Shown here: one piece after another, positions 14,890 to 24,231 of the stretch
How the letters are laid out: each line of letters starts with the position of its first letter
Numbering within the stretch: position 1 is the first letter of the stretch
Assembly (NCBI RefSeq): GCF_023923205.1
Contig: NZ_CP099490.1
Location: 1,426,001-1,490,000, forward strand
Direction: 5' to 3'
Origin: Ornithinimicrobium cryptoxanthini
GTDB lineage: Bacteria > Actinomycetota > Actinomycetes > Actinomycetales > Dermatophilaceae
DNA length: 64,000 bases
Notes under the pieces: generated by a model
What the model saw: the letters and a program-made list of their open reading frames with translations, nothing else
Told to the model about the DNA's origin: nothing
The model's database searches: none
Program-made: the position numbers and the translations under genes

Positions 14890-16968
14890 GTGGCGCAGGA
14901 CTACTCAGCCAGACACCTGCAGGTTCTCGAGGGCCTGGAGGCAGTCCGCAAACGCCCGGGGATGTATGTCGGGTCGACCGACTCCCGCGGTCTCATGCAC
15001 TGCCTGTGGGAGATCATCGACAACTCCGTCGACGAGGCGCTGGGCGAGTTCGGTGACCGGATCGAGGTCATCCTGCTGGCCGACGGGTCGGTCGAGGTGC
15101 GCGACAACGGGCGCGGCATCCCGATCGACGTGGAGCCGCGCACCGGGCTGACCGGGGTCGAGGTCGTCTTCACCAAGCTGCACGCCGGTGGCAAGTTCGG
15201 CGGCGGCTCCTACACCGCCTCTGGTGGTCTGCACGGTGTCGGCGCGTCGGTGGTCAACGCCCTGTCCGCACGACTCGACGTCGAGGTGGACCGGGGCGGC
15301 AAGACCCACCTGATGAGCTTCCGCCGTGGCGAGCCGGGCGTCTTCACCGACCGTGGCGAGCCGAGCCCGGACGCCCCGTTCGAGCCGTTCGAGCGCACTT
15401 CCGAGCTGCGCACCAAGGGCCGTCTGAAGCGTGGTGTGACGGGCACCCGCATCCGCTACTGGGCCGATGAGCAGATCTTCCTGAAGTCCGCGCAGTTCTC
15501 CTACGACGAGCTGGTCTCCCGGGCCCGGCAGACCGCCTTCCTGGTCCCTGGGCTGACCATGGTGCTGAGGGACGAGCGGGGGGAGGATCCCTCGCAGGAG
15601 GAGTTCACCTATGACGGTGGCATCACCGAGTTCGCCGAGTTCCTGGCGGCGGACCCGCCGGTCACCGACACGTGGCGGCTGCAGGGCAGCGGAACCTTCA
15701 CCGAGACCGTCCCGGTGCTCGACTCCAAGGGGCACATGACGCCCAAGGAGGTCGAGCGCGACTGCGCGGTCGACGTCGCGGTGCGCTGGGGGAGTGGCTA
15801 TGAGACCACGGCCCGCAGCTTCGTCAACATCATCGCCACGCCCAAGGGCGGCACGCACGTGGCCGGCTTCGAACAGGCGGTGCTCAAGGTCTTCAAGAAG
15901 CAGCTCGAGACCAACGCGCGCCGCCTCAAGGTCGGCAACGACAAGGTCGAGAAGGACGACATCCTGGCAGGCCTGACCGCGGTCGTCACGGTCCGCCTGG
16001 CCGAGCCCCAGTTCGAGGGCCAGACCAAGGAGGTGCTCGGCACCAGCGCGGTCCGTTCGATCGTGTCCAAGGTGGTCGAGACGGAGCTGCTCGGGGTCCT
16101 CACCTCGACCAAGCGTGACCTCAAGAGCCAGTCGAGCCTGCTCCTGGAGAAGGTCGTCGCCGAGATGAAGTCCCGCATCTCGGCCCGGACGCACAAGGAG
16201 ACCCAGCGTCGCAAGAACGCGCTGGAGTCCTCCTCGCTGCCGGCCAAGCTGGCTGACTGCCGCTCCACCGACCACGACAAGACCGAGCTGTTCATCGTTG
16301 AGGGCGACAGCGCCCTGGGCACCGCCAAGCTGGCCCGCACTTCCGACTACCAGGCACTGCTGCCGATCCGCGGCAAGATCCTCAACGTGCAGAAGGCCTC
16401 CGTCTCGGACATGCTCAACAACGCCGAGTGCGGGGCGATCATCCAGGTCATCGGGGCCGGCTCCGGGCGCTCGTTCGACCTCGAGATGGCGCGCTACGGC
16501 AAGGTCATCATCATGACCGACGCCGACGTGGACGGCGCCCACATCCGGACCCTGCTGCTGACCCTCTTCTTCCGCTACATGCGTCCCCTCGTCGAGGCCG
16601 GGCGGGTGTTTGCCGCGATGCCGCCGCTGCACCGCATCGAGGTCAGCGCCACCGGTCGTCGGCCCAGGGAGATGATCTACACCTACTCCGAGCAGGAGAT
16701 GCGCAAGACGGTGGCCAGCCTGACCCGGCAGGGCCGCACGATCAAGCAACCGATGCAGCGTTACAAGGGGCTGGGCGAGATGGACGCCGACCAGCTCGCC
16801 GAGACCACGATGGACCCCCGCCACCGCACCCTGCGGAGGGTCACCCTCGACGACGCGGCGGAGGCGGAGGCGGTGTTTGACCTGTTGATGGGTTCGGACG
16901 TCGCCCCGCGCAAGGACTTCATCATCTCCAGGTCCGACGAGCTGGACCGCGACCGCATCGACGCCTGA
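14890..16968 (+). CDS. parE: DNA topoisomerase IV subunit B (type IIA, ATPase subunit)
   Basis: A 692-residue GyrB/ParE protein that uses ATP to drive strand passage, with decatenation the likely role. The GHKL ATPase domain has E41 and N45 (LWEIIDNSVDEAL), VRDNGRGIP and GGLHGVGASVVNALS. The TOPRIM domain has E471 (FIVEGDSALG) and D544/D546/D548 (DADVDGAH). The C-terminal domain has the QRYKGLGEM motif. Start is GTG after AAAGGAG. Its partner, the A subunit, is 24 kb away at 41353, in the opposite direction. A primary gyrase pair near the origin is expected elsewhere, so parE is preferred over gyrB. Confidence 0.88.
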   Translation: MAQDYSARHLQVLEGLEAVRKRPGMYVGSTDSRGLMHCLWEIIDNSVDEALGEFGDRIEVILLADGSVEVRDNGRGIPIDVEPRTGLTGVEVVFTKLHAGGKFGGGSYTASGGLHGVGASVVNALSARLDVEVDRGGKTHLMSFRRGEPGVFTDRGEPSPDAPFEPFERTSELRTKGRLKRGVTGTRIRYWADEQIFLKSAQFSYDELVSRARQTAFLVPGLTMVLRDERGEDPSQEEFTYDGGITEFAEFLAADPPVTDTWRLQGSGTFTETVPVLDSKGHMTPKEVERDCAVDVAVRWGSGYETTARSFVNIIATPKGGTHVAGFEQAVLKVFKKQLETNARRLKVGNDKVEKDDILAGLTAVVTVRLAEPQFEGQTKEVLGTSAVRSIVSKVVETELLGVLTSTKRDLKSQSSLLLEKVVAEMKSRISARTHKETQRRKNALESSSLPAKLADCRSTDHDKTELFIVEGDSALGTAKLARTSDYQALLPIRGKILNVQKASVSDMLNNAECGAIIQVIGAGSGRSFDLEMARYGKVIIMTDADVDGAHIRTLLLTLFFRYMRPLVEAGRVFAAMPPLHRIEVSATGRRPREMIYTYSEQEMRKTVASLTRQGRTIKQPMQRYKGLGEMDADQLAETTMDPRHRTLRRVTLDDAAEAEAVFDLLMGSDVAPRKDFIISRSDELDRDRIDA

Positions 16969-16989
16969 GCCCAGACTGGCGCACTTCCG

Positions 16990-18144
16990 TCATCGTCGGG
17001 CCGGTCGACTTCGCACCAGCGCGAGCGGCAGCGTCGCCAGGCTCGTCCCGGCCACGACCATCATCGCGGTGCTGAACGACGTCCCTGCGGCTACCAGCCC
17101 CACGAGGACCGAGCCCAGGCCGGTGCCGGTGTCGAAGCCGATGTTCCACACGGCGCTGGCCTGGCTGAAGTGTCGCCGGGTCACCGCGGCAAAAGTGATC
17201 AGCATGGTCAGGTTCTGCAGGCCGCCGTAGGCGACTCCCACGACGGCCATCCCGCCCAGCAGCGCAGCTGTCGCCGTGACCGCAGGGTCGCGCACGGACC
17301 ACGCGATCAGCACCATCCCCACGGCACTGAGCAGCACCAGGGGCCAGACGAACCGCCGGGGCCCGGCCCGGTCGGCCAGGGCCCCCATCCGCCACCGGGA
17401 CACGGCAGCGGTCAGCGAGAAGAGCAGGAGCCCGCCCACCGTCAGTGCCGAGCTGCTGCTCATCTGCGCGGTGAAGGTGATCAGCGCCCCACCCGCCAAG
17501 GTCACGCCCAGCAGGAGCAGCATCGGTCGGACCATCCGCAGATAGGGCGCCCGATCACCGGTGTCCTCCACCGCCGGTTGGCTGTGCAGGTGCCGCGCCA
17601 GGGTGAGAGCAGCCGGGGCACCGACCACGGGCAGCGCGCCCAGCCCGAAGACCACCCAGAAGCCTAAAGCCTCGGCGACCCAGGGGGCGGCGGGCAGCAG
17701 ACCGACCTGCGTGGACGCGATCGCCAGGCCATAGACCCCGATCGCCCGACCCCGCTGGGACGTGGGCACCAGGTCGGCCACCACTGCGCTGCCGGTGACG
17801 GTGAGCACGCCGAAGCCCATGCCGCGCACCGCCGAGAGCGCCAGGGTGGGCCAGAGGTCGTTGCTGAGCAGGTGCAGCAGGGACGGGACCCCGAGCAGCA
17901 GCATCCCCGCGGCCATGACCGGCCCCCACCCGAACCGTCGCAAGGCGGTCGGGACCAGCAGCTGGGTCAGCACCGTGAACAGCATGAAGACGCCGTTGAC
18001 CAGGCCGGCCCCCGCCTCATCGGCCCCGCCGCGGACGGCCCAGAGCGGCGCCACCGGCAGCAGCGCGGCATAGCCGCAGAAGCCGAGGAAGCTCATGCTC
18101 AGCAGCGGCCGCATCCCGGGGACGCGCCAGACAGACGTGCTCAC
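16990..18144 (-). CDS. MFS transporter, drug-efflux type
   Basis: About 384 residues with roughly 12 hydrophobic helices; PTSQRGRAIGVYGL in the fourth/fifth helix region is typical of proton-driven efflux MFS proteins. The GTG at 18144 is used because sequence upstream is Arg/Pro-rich and would run into the promoter of the divergent sugar operon. It converges tail to tail with parE, 21 bp apart. Substrate unknown. Confidence 0.8.
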   Translation of the reverse strand: MSTSVWRVPGMRPLLSMSFLGFCGYAALLPVAPLWAVRGGADEAGAGLVNGVFMLFTVLTQLLVPTALRRFGWGPVMAAGMLLLGVPSLLHLLSNDLWPTLALSAVRGMGFGVLTVTGSAVVADLVPTSQRGRAIGVYGLAIASTQVGLLPAAPWVAEALGFWVVFGLGALPVVGAPAALTLARHLHSQPAVEDTGDRAPYLRMVRPMLLLLGVTLAGGALITFTAQMSSSSALTVGGLLLFSLTAAVSRWRMGALADRAGPRRFVWPLVLLSAVGMVLIAWSVRDPAVTATAALLGGMAVVGVAYGGLQNLTMLITFAAVTRRHFSQASAVWNIGFDTGTGLGSVLVGLVAAGTSFSTAMMVVAGTSLATLPLALVRSRPARR

Positions 18145-18231
18145 ACCTGCGGACCCTACGCGCCCGGACGGCCGTCCGGGCACCGCGCCGGCGCGATCGG
18201 TGCTGGGGACGCGGCCACGATCGCAGAACCC

Positions 18232-18282
18232 TTGACAAGGTGCCTCACCGTGCGTCAGTCTGGGCCGTGAGAGCGCTCTCAC
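18232..18282 (+). promoter_or_regulatory. Sugar operon promoter with CebR/LacI-type operator
   Basis: TTGACA (18232-18237) and CAGTCT (18256-18261), 18 bp apart, form a promoter. Over the expected start lies the perfect 16-bp palindrome GTGAGAGCGCTCTCAC (18267-18282). It has the central CG and the GAGCGCTC core of the Streptomyces CebR box TGGGAGCGCTCCCA, so the LacI-family protein at 22969 is the likely binder. Release would be triggered by cellobiose or a related cello-oligosaccharide, by analogy. Confidence 0.85.
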
Positions 18283-18340
18283 AAAGCGTCTCCGGCACAC
18301 TGACCGGCGGCCCACCGCCATGTGACAAAGGAGTTACACA

Positions 18341-19666
18341 GTGCAATCCACCCGGCGCACCATCACCGCCGCGGTCACCATGACCGCACTGACGATCAGC
18401 CTCGCCGCCTGCGGCGGAGGCGGCGACGACGAAGGAAGTGAGGGCAACACCAACGGCGCCACCAGCGGCGATGCCGGCGGCGACGGCGGTGGCGATCCGA
18501 TCACGCTGTCCGTCGCCACCTTCAACGAGTTCGGCTACGAGGACCTCTTCGAGGAGTACGAGTCGCTCCACGACAACATCACCATCGAGCACGTCAAGGC
18601 GGACACCGCCGACAACGCCCGCGATGCGCTGCGCAACAGCCTGGGTGCTGACTCGGGAGCATCGGACATCGAGGCCGTCGAGGTCGACTGGCTGGTCGAG
18701 TTCATGCAGTATCCCGACAAGTTCACGGACCTGACCGACCCCTCGGTCGAGGGCCGCTGGCAGGACTGGAAATCCGACGCCGCCACCACCGACGACGGCA
18801 CGCTCCTGGCCTACGGCACAGACAACGGCCCGGAGGCGATCTGCTATCGCGCCGACCTGTTTGGCGAGGCCGGTCTGCCGACCGACCGTGATGAGGTTGC
18901 CACGTTGCTCGAGGGCGACTGGCAGCACTACTTCGACGTCGGCAAGGAGTTCGTCGCGTCCTCGGACGCCGCCTGGTTCGACTCGGCCAACGCCACCTGG
19001 CAGGGCATGATCAACCAGGTCGAGGTCGCCTACCAGGACGAGTCCGGCGAGCTCATCGCCACCACCAACCCCGAGGTGAAGGCGCTCTACGACCAGGTCC
19101 TCACCGCAGCTGTCGATGACGAGCTCTCGGCCGGCCTGGGCCAGTGGAGCGCTGACTGGAACAACGGCTTCCAGCAGTCGTCCTTCGCCACGATGCTCTG
19201 CCCGGGCTGGATGCTCGGGATCGTCGAGGGCAACGCCGCAGGCATCGAGGGCTGGGACGTGGCCAACGTCTTCCCCGGTGGCGCCGGCAACTGGGGCGGG
19301 TCCTACCTGACCGTCCCCGCCCAGGGCGACAACATCGAGGCGGCCACCGCGCTGGCCAACTGGCTGACCGCCCCGGAGCAGCAGATCAAGGCCTTTGAGG
19401 CCAAGGGCACCTTCCCCAGCCAGGTCGACGCGCTGGAGTCCGAGGAGCTGCTCAGCTCGACGAACGCCTTCTTCAACAACGCTCCGACCGGTGAGATCTT
19501 CGTCGACCGGGCCAAGGCGATCACCTTCCAGCCCTACAAGGGACCGGACTACTTCTCGGTCAACACGGCCCTGCAGGACGCCCTGACCCGGGTGGACGTC
19601 GATGGCACCGACGACGCCACGAGCTCCTGGGACAAGTTCGTGGCCGACGTGGAGGCGCTGGGCTGA
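18341..19666 (+). CDS. Sugar ABC transporter substrate-binding lipoprotein (CebE-like)
   Basis: A 441-residue family 1 extracellular solute-binding protein. It has a short signal peptide and a lipobox LAAC with C24 as the lipidated residue, followed by a Gly/Asp/Asn-rich linker to about residue 50. Start is GTG with AAAGGAG upstream. It is the first gene of a five-gene operon (binding protein, two permeases, beta-glucosidase, LacI regulator), the order of Streptomyces cebEFG-bglC with cebR. No ATPase is encoded nearby; such systems use a shared MsiK-type ATPase elsewhere. Cellobiose or cellotriose is the likely ligand, from context. Confidence 0.88.
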   Translation: MQSTRRTITAAVTMTALTISLAACGGGGDDEGSEGNTNGATSGDAGGDGGGDPITLSVATFNEFGYEDLFEEYESLHDNITIEHVKADTADNARDALRNSLGADSGASDIEAVEVDWLVEFMQYPDKFTDLTDPSVEGRWQDWKSDAATTDDGTLLAYGTDNGPEAICYRADLFGEAGLPTDRDEVATLLEGDWQHYFDVGKEFVASSDAAWFDSANATWQGMINQVEVAYQDESGELIATTNPEVKALYDQVLTAAVDDELSAGLGQWSADWNNGFQQSSFATMLCPGWMLGIVEGNAAGIEGWDVANVFPGGAGNWGGSYLTVPAQGDNIEAATALANWLTAPEQQIKAFEAKGTFPSQVDALESEELLSSTNAFFNNAPTGEIFVDRAKAITFQPYKGPDYFSVNTALQDALTRVDVDGTDDATSSWDKFVADVEALG

Positions 19667-19669
19667 CCG

Positions 19670-20641
19670 GTGAGCACCACATCCACGCTCCGACCCCCGA
19701 CGGAGCACGCTGAGCCGCCCCCGAAGCGCATCGGCTTCGGGGGCCGGCTCAGCCGGTGGGACCTGCGCCTGAGCCCCTACCTGTATATCTCCCCGTTCTT
19801 CATCCTGTTCTTTGTCACCGGCCTGTTCCCGCTGGTCTACACCGGCTGGGTCGCGGTCCACGACTGGGACCTGATCATGGGCCAGGGCGAGTTCGTCGGG
19901 GCCAAGAACTTCACCGACGTGCTCGGTGGGCGTGACTTCTGGAACGCCCTGGTCAACACGTTCAGCATCTTCGTGCTCTCCTCCGTGCCGCAGGTGCTCG
20001 CCGCGATCACCATCGCCGCCCTGCTCGACGCCAACCTGCGGGCCAAGACCTTCTGGCGGATGGGTGTCCTCCTGCCGTATGTCGTGGCACCCGTTGCCGT
20101 AGCCCTGATCTTCTCCAACCTCTTTGCGGACAAGTTCGGCCTGATCAACACCCTCCTCGGCGCCGTCGGGATCGACCCGATCGGCTGGCACTCCCAACGG
20201 CTGCCCAGCCACGTGGCGATCGCCACCATGGTCAACTTCCGCTGGACCGGCTACAACGCGCTGATCTTCCTCGCCGCGATGCAGGCCATCCCACGCGACC
20301 TCTATGAGCAGGCGTCGGTCGACGGGGCCGGCAAGGTGCGCCAGTTCTTCTCGGTCACCGTGCCGCTGCTGCGCCCCACGATCATCTTCATCGTCATCAC
20401 CAGCACCATCGGCGGACTGCAAATCTTTGACGAGGTCCGCCTCTATGACCAGTTCGGCCGCGGCGGCGCCGACGGGCAGTGGCAGACGCTGACGATCCTG
20501 CTCTACGAGCAGGGCTGGACCAGATCCAACTTCGGTCGGGCCTCGGCCATCGCCGTCCTGCTCTTCCTGATCATCGGCGTCATCGGGTTAATCAACTACT
20601 TCATCACCCGCCTGATCGCGACCTCGGAGGTCAAGCGATGA
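19670..20641 (+). CDS. Sugar ABC transporter permease (CebF-like)
   Basis: A 323-residue inner-membrane permease with six predicted helices after a 40-residue cytoplasmic N-terminus. The ATPase-coupling EAA loop is EQASVDGAGKVRQFFSVTVPLL near residue 220. GTG start, three bases after the binding-protein stop. It overlaps the next gene by ATGA at 20638-20641. Confidence 0.88.
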   Translation: MSTTSTLRPPTEHAEPPPKRIGFGGRLSRWDLRLSPYLYISPFFILFFVTGLFPLVYTGWVAVHDWDLIMGQGEFVGAKNFTDVLGGRDFWNALVNTFSIFVLSSVPQVLAAITIAALLDANLRAKTFWRMGVLLPYVVAPVAVALIFSNLFADKFGLINTLLGAVGIDPIGWHSQRLPSHVAIATMVNFRWTGYNALIFLAAMQAIPRDLYEQASVDGAGKVRQFFSVTVPLLRPTIIFIVITSTIGGLQIFDEVRLYDQFGRGGADGQWQTLTILLYEQGWTRSNFGRASAIAVLLFLIIGVIGLINYFITRLIATSEVKR

Positions 20642-21546
20642 GCACTGTGACACCGGCACCCGGCCCGCTGCCCGTCGCCCCGGACGCACCGGTGAGCGGA
20701 CGCTCCGCCCCACGCCGTCACGCGTCGTATGCCGATCGCCCCGGGTGGCTCGTCTATGGCCTGCTGGGCGCCGTCATACTCGGCGGTCTGTTCCCCCTCT
20801 GGTGGTCGTTCCTGATCGCCAGCCACGACTCCACCATCCTCTCCCGCGAGGCGTTCCCGATCGTGCCCGGCGGCAACTTCGTCAAGAACGCGGCCACGGT
20901 CATCGACACCGTGCCCTTCTGGAGGGCGACCTGGAACTCGATCCTGGTCTCCACGGTGGTCTCGGCCTCGGTCGTCTTCTTCGCCACCCTGGCCGGCTAT
21001 GCCTTCGCCAAGCTGAGGTTCCGCGGGCGCGGCCCGCTGCTGGTCTTCGTGATCGCCACGATGGCGGTGCCCACCCAGCTCGGCGTCGTCCCGCTCTTCC
21101 AGGTGATGGCCAAGCTGGGCTGGACCGGTGAGCTGGTCGCGGTGATCGTGCCCGGTCTGGTGACCGCCTTCGGGGTCTTCTGGATGACGCAGTATCTCTC
21201 GCAGGCGATCCCGGACGAGCTCATCGAGGCCGCCCGGGTTGACGGGTGCAGCATGATCCGCACCTTCTGGCACGTCGGCCTCGTCGCCGCCCGACCCGCG
21301 GCCGCGATGCTCGGGCTGTTCACGTTCGTGGCCACCTGGACCAACTTCTTCTGGCCGTTCATCGTCCTGGGCCCCCAGGACCCCACCTTGCCGGTGGCGC
21401 TGCAGCAGCTGCAGGCCGCTCACTTCGTGGACTACTCGCTGGTCCTGGCCGGGGCCCTGCTGGCCACCGTGCCGCTGTTGATCCTGTTTGTCGTCGCCGG
21501 TCGCCACCTGGTGTCCGGCATCATGCAAGGAGCCGTCAAGCAATGA
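20638..21546 (+). CDS. Sugar ABC transporter permease (CebG-like)
   Basis: A 302-residue second permease with six helices and an EAA loop (IEAARVDGCSMIRTFWHVGL) near residue 200. The ATG overlaps the CebF-like stop, and its own stop overlaps the glycosidase start, so all three are translationally coupled. It forms the membrane channel with the preceding permease. Confidence 0.88.
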   Translation: MSTVTPAPGPLPVAPDAPVSGRSAPRRHASYADRPGWLVYGLLGAVILGGLFPLWWSFLIASHDSTILSREAFPIVPGGNFVKNAATVIDTVPFWRATWNSILVSTVVSASVVFFATLAGYAFAKLRFRGRGPLLVFVIATMAVPTQLGVVPLFQVMAKLGWTGELVAVIVPGLVTAFGVFWMTQYLSQAIPDELIEAARVDGCSMIRTFWHVGLVAARPAAAMLGLFTFVATWTNFFWPFIVLGPQDPTLPVALQQLQAAHFVDYSLVLAGALLATVPLLILFVVAGRHLVSGIMQGAVKQ

Positions 21547-22955
21547 GCGCACCCAAGACCTTCCCGGACGGATTCCTGTGGGGCTCGGCGACCGCCGCCT
21601 ACCAGGTCGAGGGCGCGGCGTGGGAGGACGGCCGCGGCGCCTGCATCTGGGACACCTATGCCCGCACACCAGGGAGGGTGCACGAGGGCCACAACGGTGA
21701 CGTCGCCTGCGACCACTACCACCGTTATGCCGACGACGTGGCGCTGATGCAGAAGCTCAACCTGGGCGCCTACCGCTTCTCGACCTCCTGGGCACGGGTG
21801 ATGCCCGACGGACGCACCGTCAACCGGGCGGGACTCGACTTCTACTCCCGCCTCACCGACGAGCTGCTCTCCCGCGACGTGGTGCCCTGGCTGACGCTCT
21901 ATCACTGGGACCTTCCCCAGGCCCTCGAGGACGCAGGGGGCTGGCCGAGCCGCGACACGGCATACCGCTTCGTGGACTATGCGGCGGCGGTGCAGTCGGC
22001 ACTGGGCGACCGCATCAACTTCTGGACCACCCTCAACGAGCCGTGGTGCAGCGCCTTCCTGGGCTATGGCTCAGGGCGGCACGCGCCCGGACGGACCGAC
22101 GGTGCCGACGCCCTGCGCGCTGCGCACCACCTGATGCTCGGGCACGGGCTGGCGGTGCAGGACCTGCGCTCGCGCGACAGCAGTCTCACCCTCGGCCTGA
22201 CCCTGAACTTTGCCGACGTCACGCCAGCCGACCCGCAGGAGCCTGGTGACCTGGATGCCGCGCGCCGGATCGACGGGCTGAGCAACCGCTACTTCGCCGA
22301 GCCCCTGTTCCACGGCGCCTACGCTCCGGACATCCTCGAGGACGTGCGCGAGCTGTGGCCGGCCGACCTAGTGGTCGATGGAGACCTAGAGGTCATCAGC
22401 ACGCCCACGGACGTCCTCGGTGTCAACTACTACAGCGGCAACACCGTGCGCGGCGTCGGCCCCGATGAGGCGCACGCGGCCGCCGACCAGGCCCGGGCCG
22501 ACGGGCCGGCCAGCGACAGCGTGGGGTCCGAGCACGTCGAGTTCCTGGCGCTTGACGTCGAGCGCACGGGGATGGGCTGGGAGGTGCGGCCCCAGGGGCT
22601 GACCCAACTGCTCGTCCGGCTCGATCGCGACTACACCGGTCCGGCCGGCACTGCGCTTTATGTGACCGAGAACGGCGCGGCCTACGACGATGTGCCGGAC
22701 CAGGATGGTTTCGTCCAGGATGACGAGCGGCTGCGCTATGTCCGCGAGCACCTCGGGGCCGTCCATGACGCGATCGAGCAGGGGGTGGAGGTGAAGGGCT
22801 ACTTCCTCTGGTCGCTCCTGGACAACTTCGAGTGGGCCTTCGGTTATGACAAGCGGTTCGGGATCGTGCGGGTCGACTACGACACGCTCCAGCGCATCCC
22901 CAAGGCCAGTGCCCGGTGGTATGCCGAAGTGGCAGGATCACACCAGGTCGAGTGA
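21543..22955 (+). CDS. Glycoside hydrolase family 1 beta-glucosidase (BglC-like)
   Basis: A 470-residue GH1 enzyme with the full-length TIM barrel. The acid/base is E166 in TLNEPW and the nucleophile E376 in VTENG; the N-terminal signature FPDGFLWGSATAAYQVEG is intact. No signal peptide, so it acts in the cytoplasm on sugars brought in by the ABC system, probably splitting cellobiose to glucose. ATG overlaps the permease stop (ATGA). Confidence 0.92.
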   Translation: MSAPKTFPDGFLWGSATAAYQVEGAAWEDGRGACIWDTYARTPGRVHEGHNGDVACDHYHRYADDVALMQKLNLGAYRFSTSWARVMPDGRTVNRAGLDFYSRLTDELLSRDVVPWLTLYHWDLPQALEDAGGWPSRDTAYRFVDYAAAVQSALGDRINFWTTLNEPWCSAFLGYGSGRHAPGRTDGADALRAAHHLMLGHGLAVQDLRSRDSSLTLGLTLNFADVTPADPQEPGDLDAARRIDGLSNRYFAEPLFHGAYAPDILEDVRELWPADLVVDGDLEVISTPTDVLGVNYYSGNTVRGVGPDEAHAAADQARADGPASDSVGSEHVEFLALDVERTGMGWEVRPQGLTQLLVRLDRDYTGPAGTALYVTENGAAYDDVPDQDGFVQDDERLRYVREHLGAVHDAIEQGVEVKGYFLWSLLDNFEWAFGYDKRFGIVRVDYDTLQRIPKASARWYAEVAGSHQVE

Positions 22956-22968
22956 GAAGGAGGTGGCG

Positions 22969-23976
22969 ATGCGCGCGCGCACCGCTCCCACCCTGGAGGA
23001 TGTCGCGCGGCAGGCGGGCGTGTCCCGTGCCACGGCTTCCCGGGTGATCAACGCCGACCCACGGGTGCGTGAAGCGGCCCGGGTCGCGGTCAGTGCTGCC
23101 GTCGCCGATCTCGGCTACCGGCCCAACCGGGCCGCCCGGCGGCTGGTCACCCAGGCCGCGGACTCGATCGCCGTCGTCGTGCCGGAGTCTGACGAGCGTG
23201 TCTTCACCGACCCGTTCTTCTCCGGCCTGCTGCGGGGCGTGACGCGAGCGCTGGCCACCACGCCGTTGCAGCTGGTGCTCGTGATGGGCAAGCCCGATGA
23301 CGACGACCGGCGGATGGAGCGCTACCTGCGCGGTGGGCACACCGACGGGGCCATCGTGGTCAGCCACCATCAGGACGACAACCTGTGGCGGGTGCTGGCG
23401 GAGACCAAGCTGCCCTCCGTCTTCCTGGGTCGACCGTATGCCGACGCGTCCCGGCTGCCCTATGTCGACGTGGACAACACCACGGGTGCCGAGCTGGCGG
23501 CCCAGCACCTGATCGAGCGCGGCTGTCGCCGGATCGGGACGGTCACCGGCCCGCAGGACATGAGCGCGGGGCGGGACCGGCTGCGCGGGTGGACCAACGC
23601 ACTCGTGGCGGCCGGCCTGTCGGTCGACCTGGTCGAGTCCGGAGACTTCACGCCTGCCGGGGGAGCGGTCGCCACGCGGCACCTGCTCGAGCGCGCTCCC
23701 GATCTGGACGGCCTGTTCGTGGCCTCGGACCAGATGGCTGTCGCCTCGATCGCCGAGCTCGCCCAGTCAGGGCGCTCCGTGCCCGGCGACGTCGCGGTCG
23801 TGGGCTATGACGACAACACCGCGGCCACGCTGAGCCGCCCCACCCTGACCACCGTGGTCAACCCGATCTCAGAGATGGCCTCACGTGCGGTCGATCTGCT
23901 GCTGCGGGTCATGGACGGGCAGGACGTCGAGCCAGAGGTGCTCTCGACGCACCTGGTGGTGCGCGAGTCGGCCTGA
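22969..23976 (+). CDS. LacI-family transcriptional regulator (CebR-like)
   Basis: A 335-residue repressor. Helix-turn-helix and hinge lie at residues 8-60 (TLEDVARQAGVSRATASRVIN, hinge NRAARRL), followed by a periplasmic-binding-protein-like sugar domain. ATG follows AAGGAGG at 22957-22963. It is the last gene of the sugar operon, so it is probably transcribed from the promoter it controls, making a negative feedback loop through the operator at 18267. In Streptomyces the equivalent cebR has its own promoter upstream, so the placement differs. Confidence 0.9.
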   Translation: MRARTAPTLEDVARQAGVSRATASRVINADPRVREAARVAVSAAVADLGYRPNRAARRLVTQAADSIAVVVPESDERVFTDPFFSGLLRGVTRALATTPLQLVLVMGKPDDDDRRMERYLRGGHTDGAIVVSHHQDDNLWRVLAETKLPSVFLGRPYADASRLPYVDVDNTTGAELAAQHLIERGCRRIGTVTGPQDMSAGRDRLRGWTNALVAAGLSVDLVESGDFTPAGGAVATRHLLERAPDLDGLFVASDQMAVASIAELAQSGRSVPGDVAVVGYDDNTAATLSRPTLTTVVNPISEMASRAVDLLLRVMDGQDVEPEVLSTHLVVRESA

Positions 23977-23992
23977 GAGCGCTGGGGCGCGG

Positions 23993-24148
23993 GGCCCGGG
24001 CGGGGGGCTAGTGCTTTTGACCGCTGGTTTGTCTGCCGTGGCGGGCATTTGGGAGGTCGAACGCTGGGACCTGCGCGGCCCGGGCGGGGGGCTAGTGCTT
24101 TTGACCGCTGGTTTGTCTGCCATGGCAGGCATCCGGGAGGTCGAACGC
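23993..24148. repeat. Tandem 84-bp repeat after the sugar operon
   Basis: Two copies of a 72-bp sequence (23993-24064 and 24077-24148), offset by exactly 84 bp, differ at only about five positions. Each contains CTAGTGCTTTTGACCGC and a palindrome (CTGCCATGGCAG, perfect in copy 2). The minus-strand reading gives a repeated short peptide, but no ribosome site or family supports a gene. It fills most of the 255-bp gap before the flavin reductase. It may be a terminator region or a mobile-derived repeat. Confidence 0.75.
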
Positions 24149-24231
24149 GGAGGAGTGCGCGAGCCGGCGTCAGCTGGATGACGAGACGTCCGAAGCCGCG
24201 GACGCTCGGTCCGTGGCTCCCTCCGGAGTGG

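Noticed and set aside
14905..16824. Minus-strand frame of 639 codons
   Set aside because: Antisense to parE, which has all catalytic motifs.
14890..16968. Calling this gene gyrB
   Set aside because: Motifs alone do not separate GyrB from ParE, but the partner A subunit at 41353 lacks a clear GyrA box and neither gene is near dnaA/recF-type genes, so topoisomerase IV is preferred.
18245..20422. Long open frame (725 codons) on the minus strand
   Set aside because: Antisense to the sugar-binding protein and permease genes; no ribosome site or recognisable domain.
23974..23987. TGAGAGCGCTGGGG at the end of the LacI gene as a second CebR site
   Set aside because: Only the left half matches the palindrome, and it overlaps the stop codon of the gene; more likely chance.
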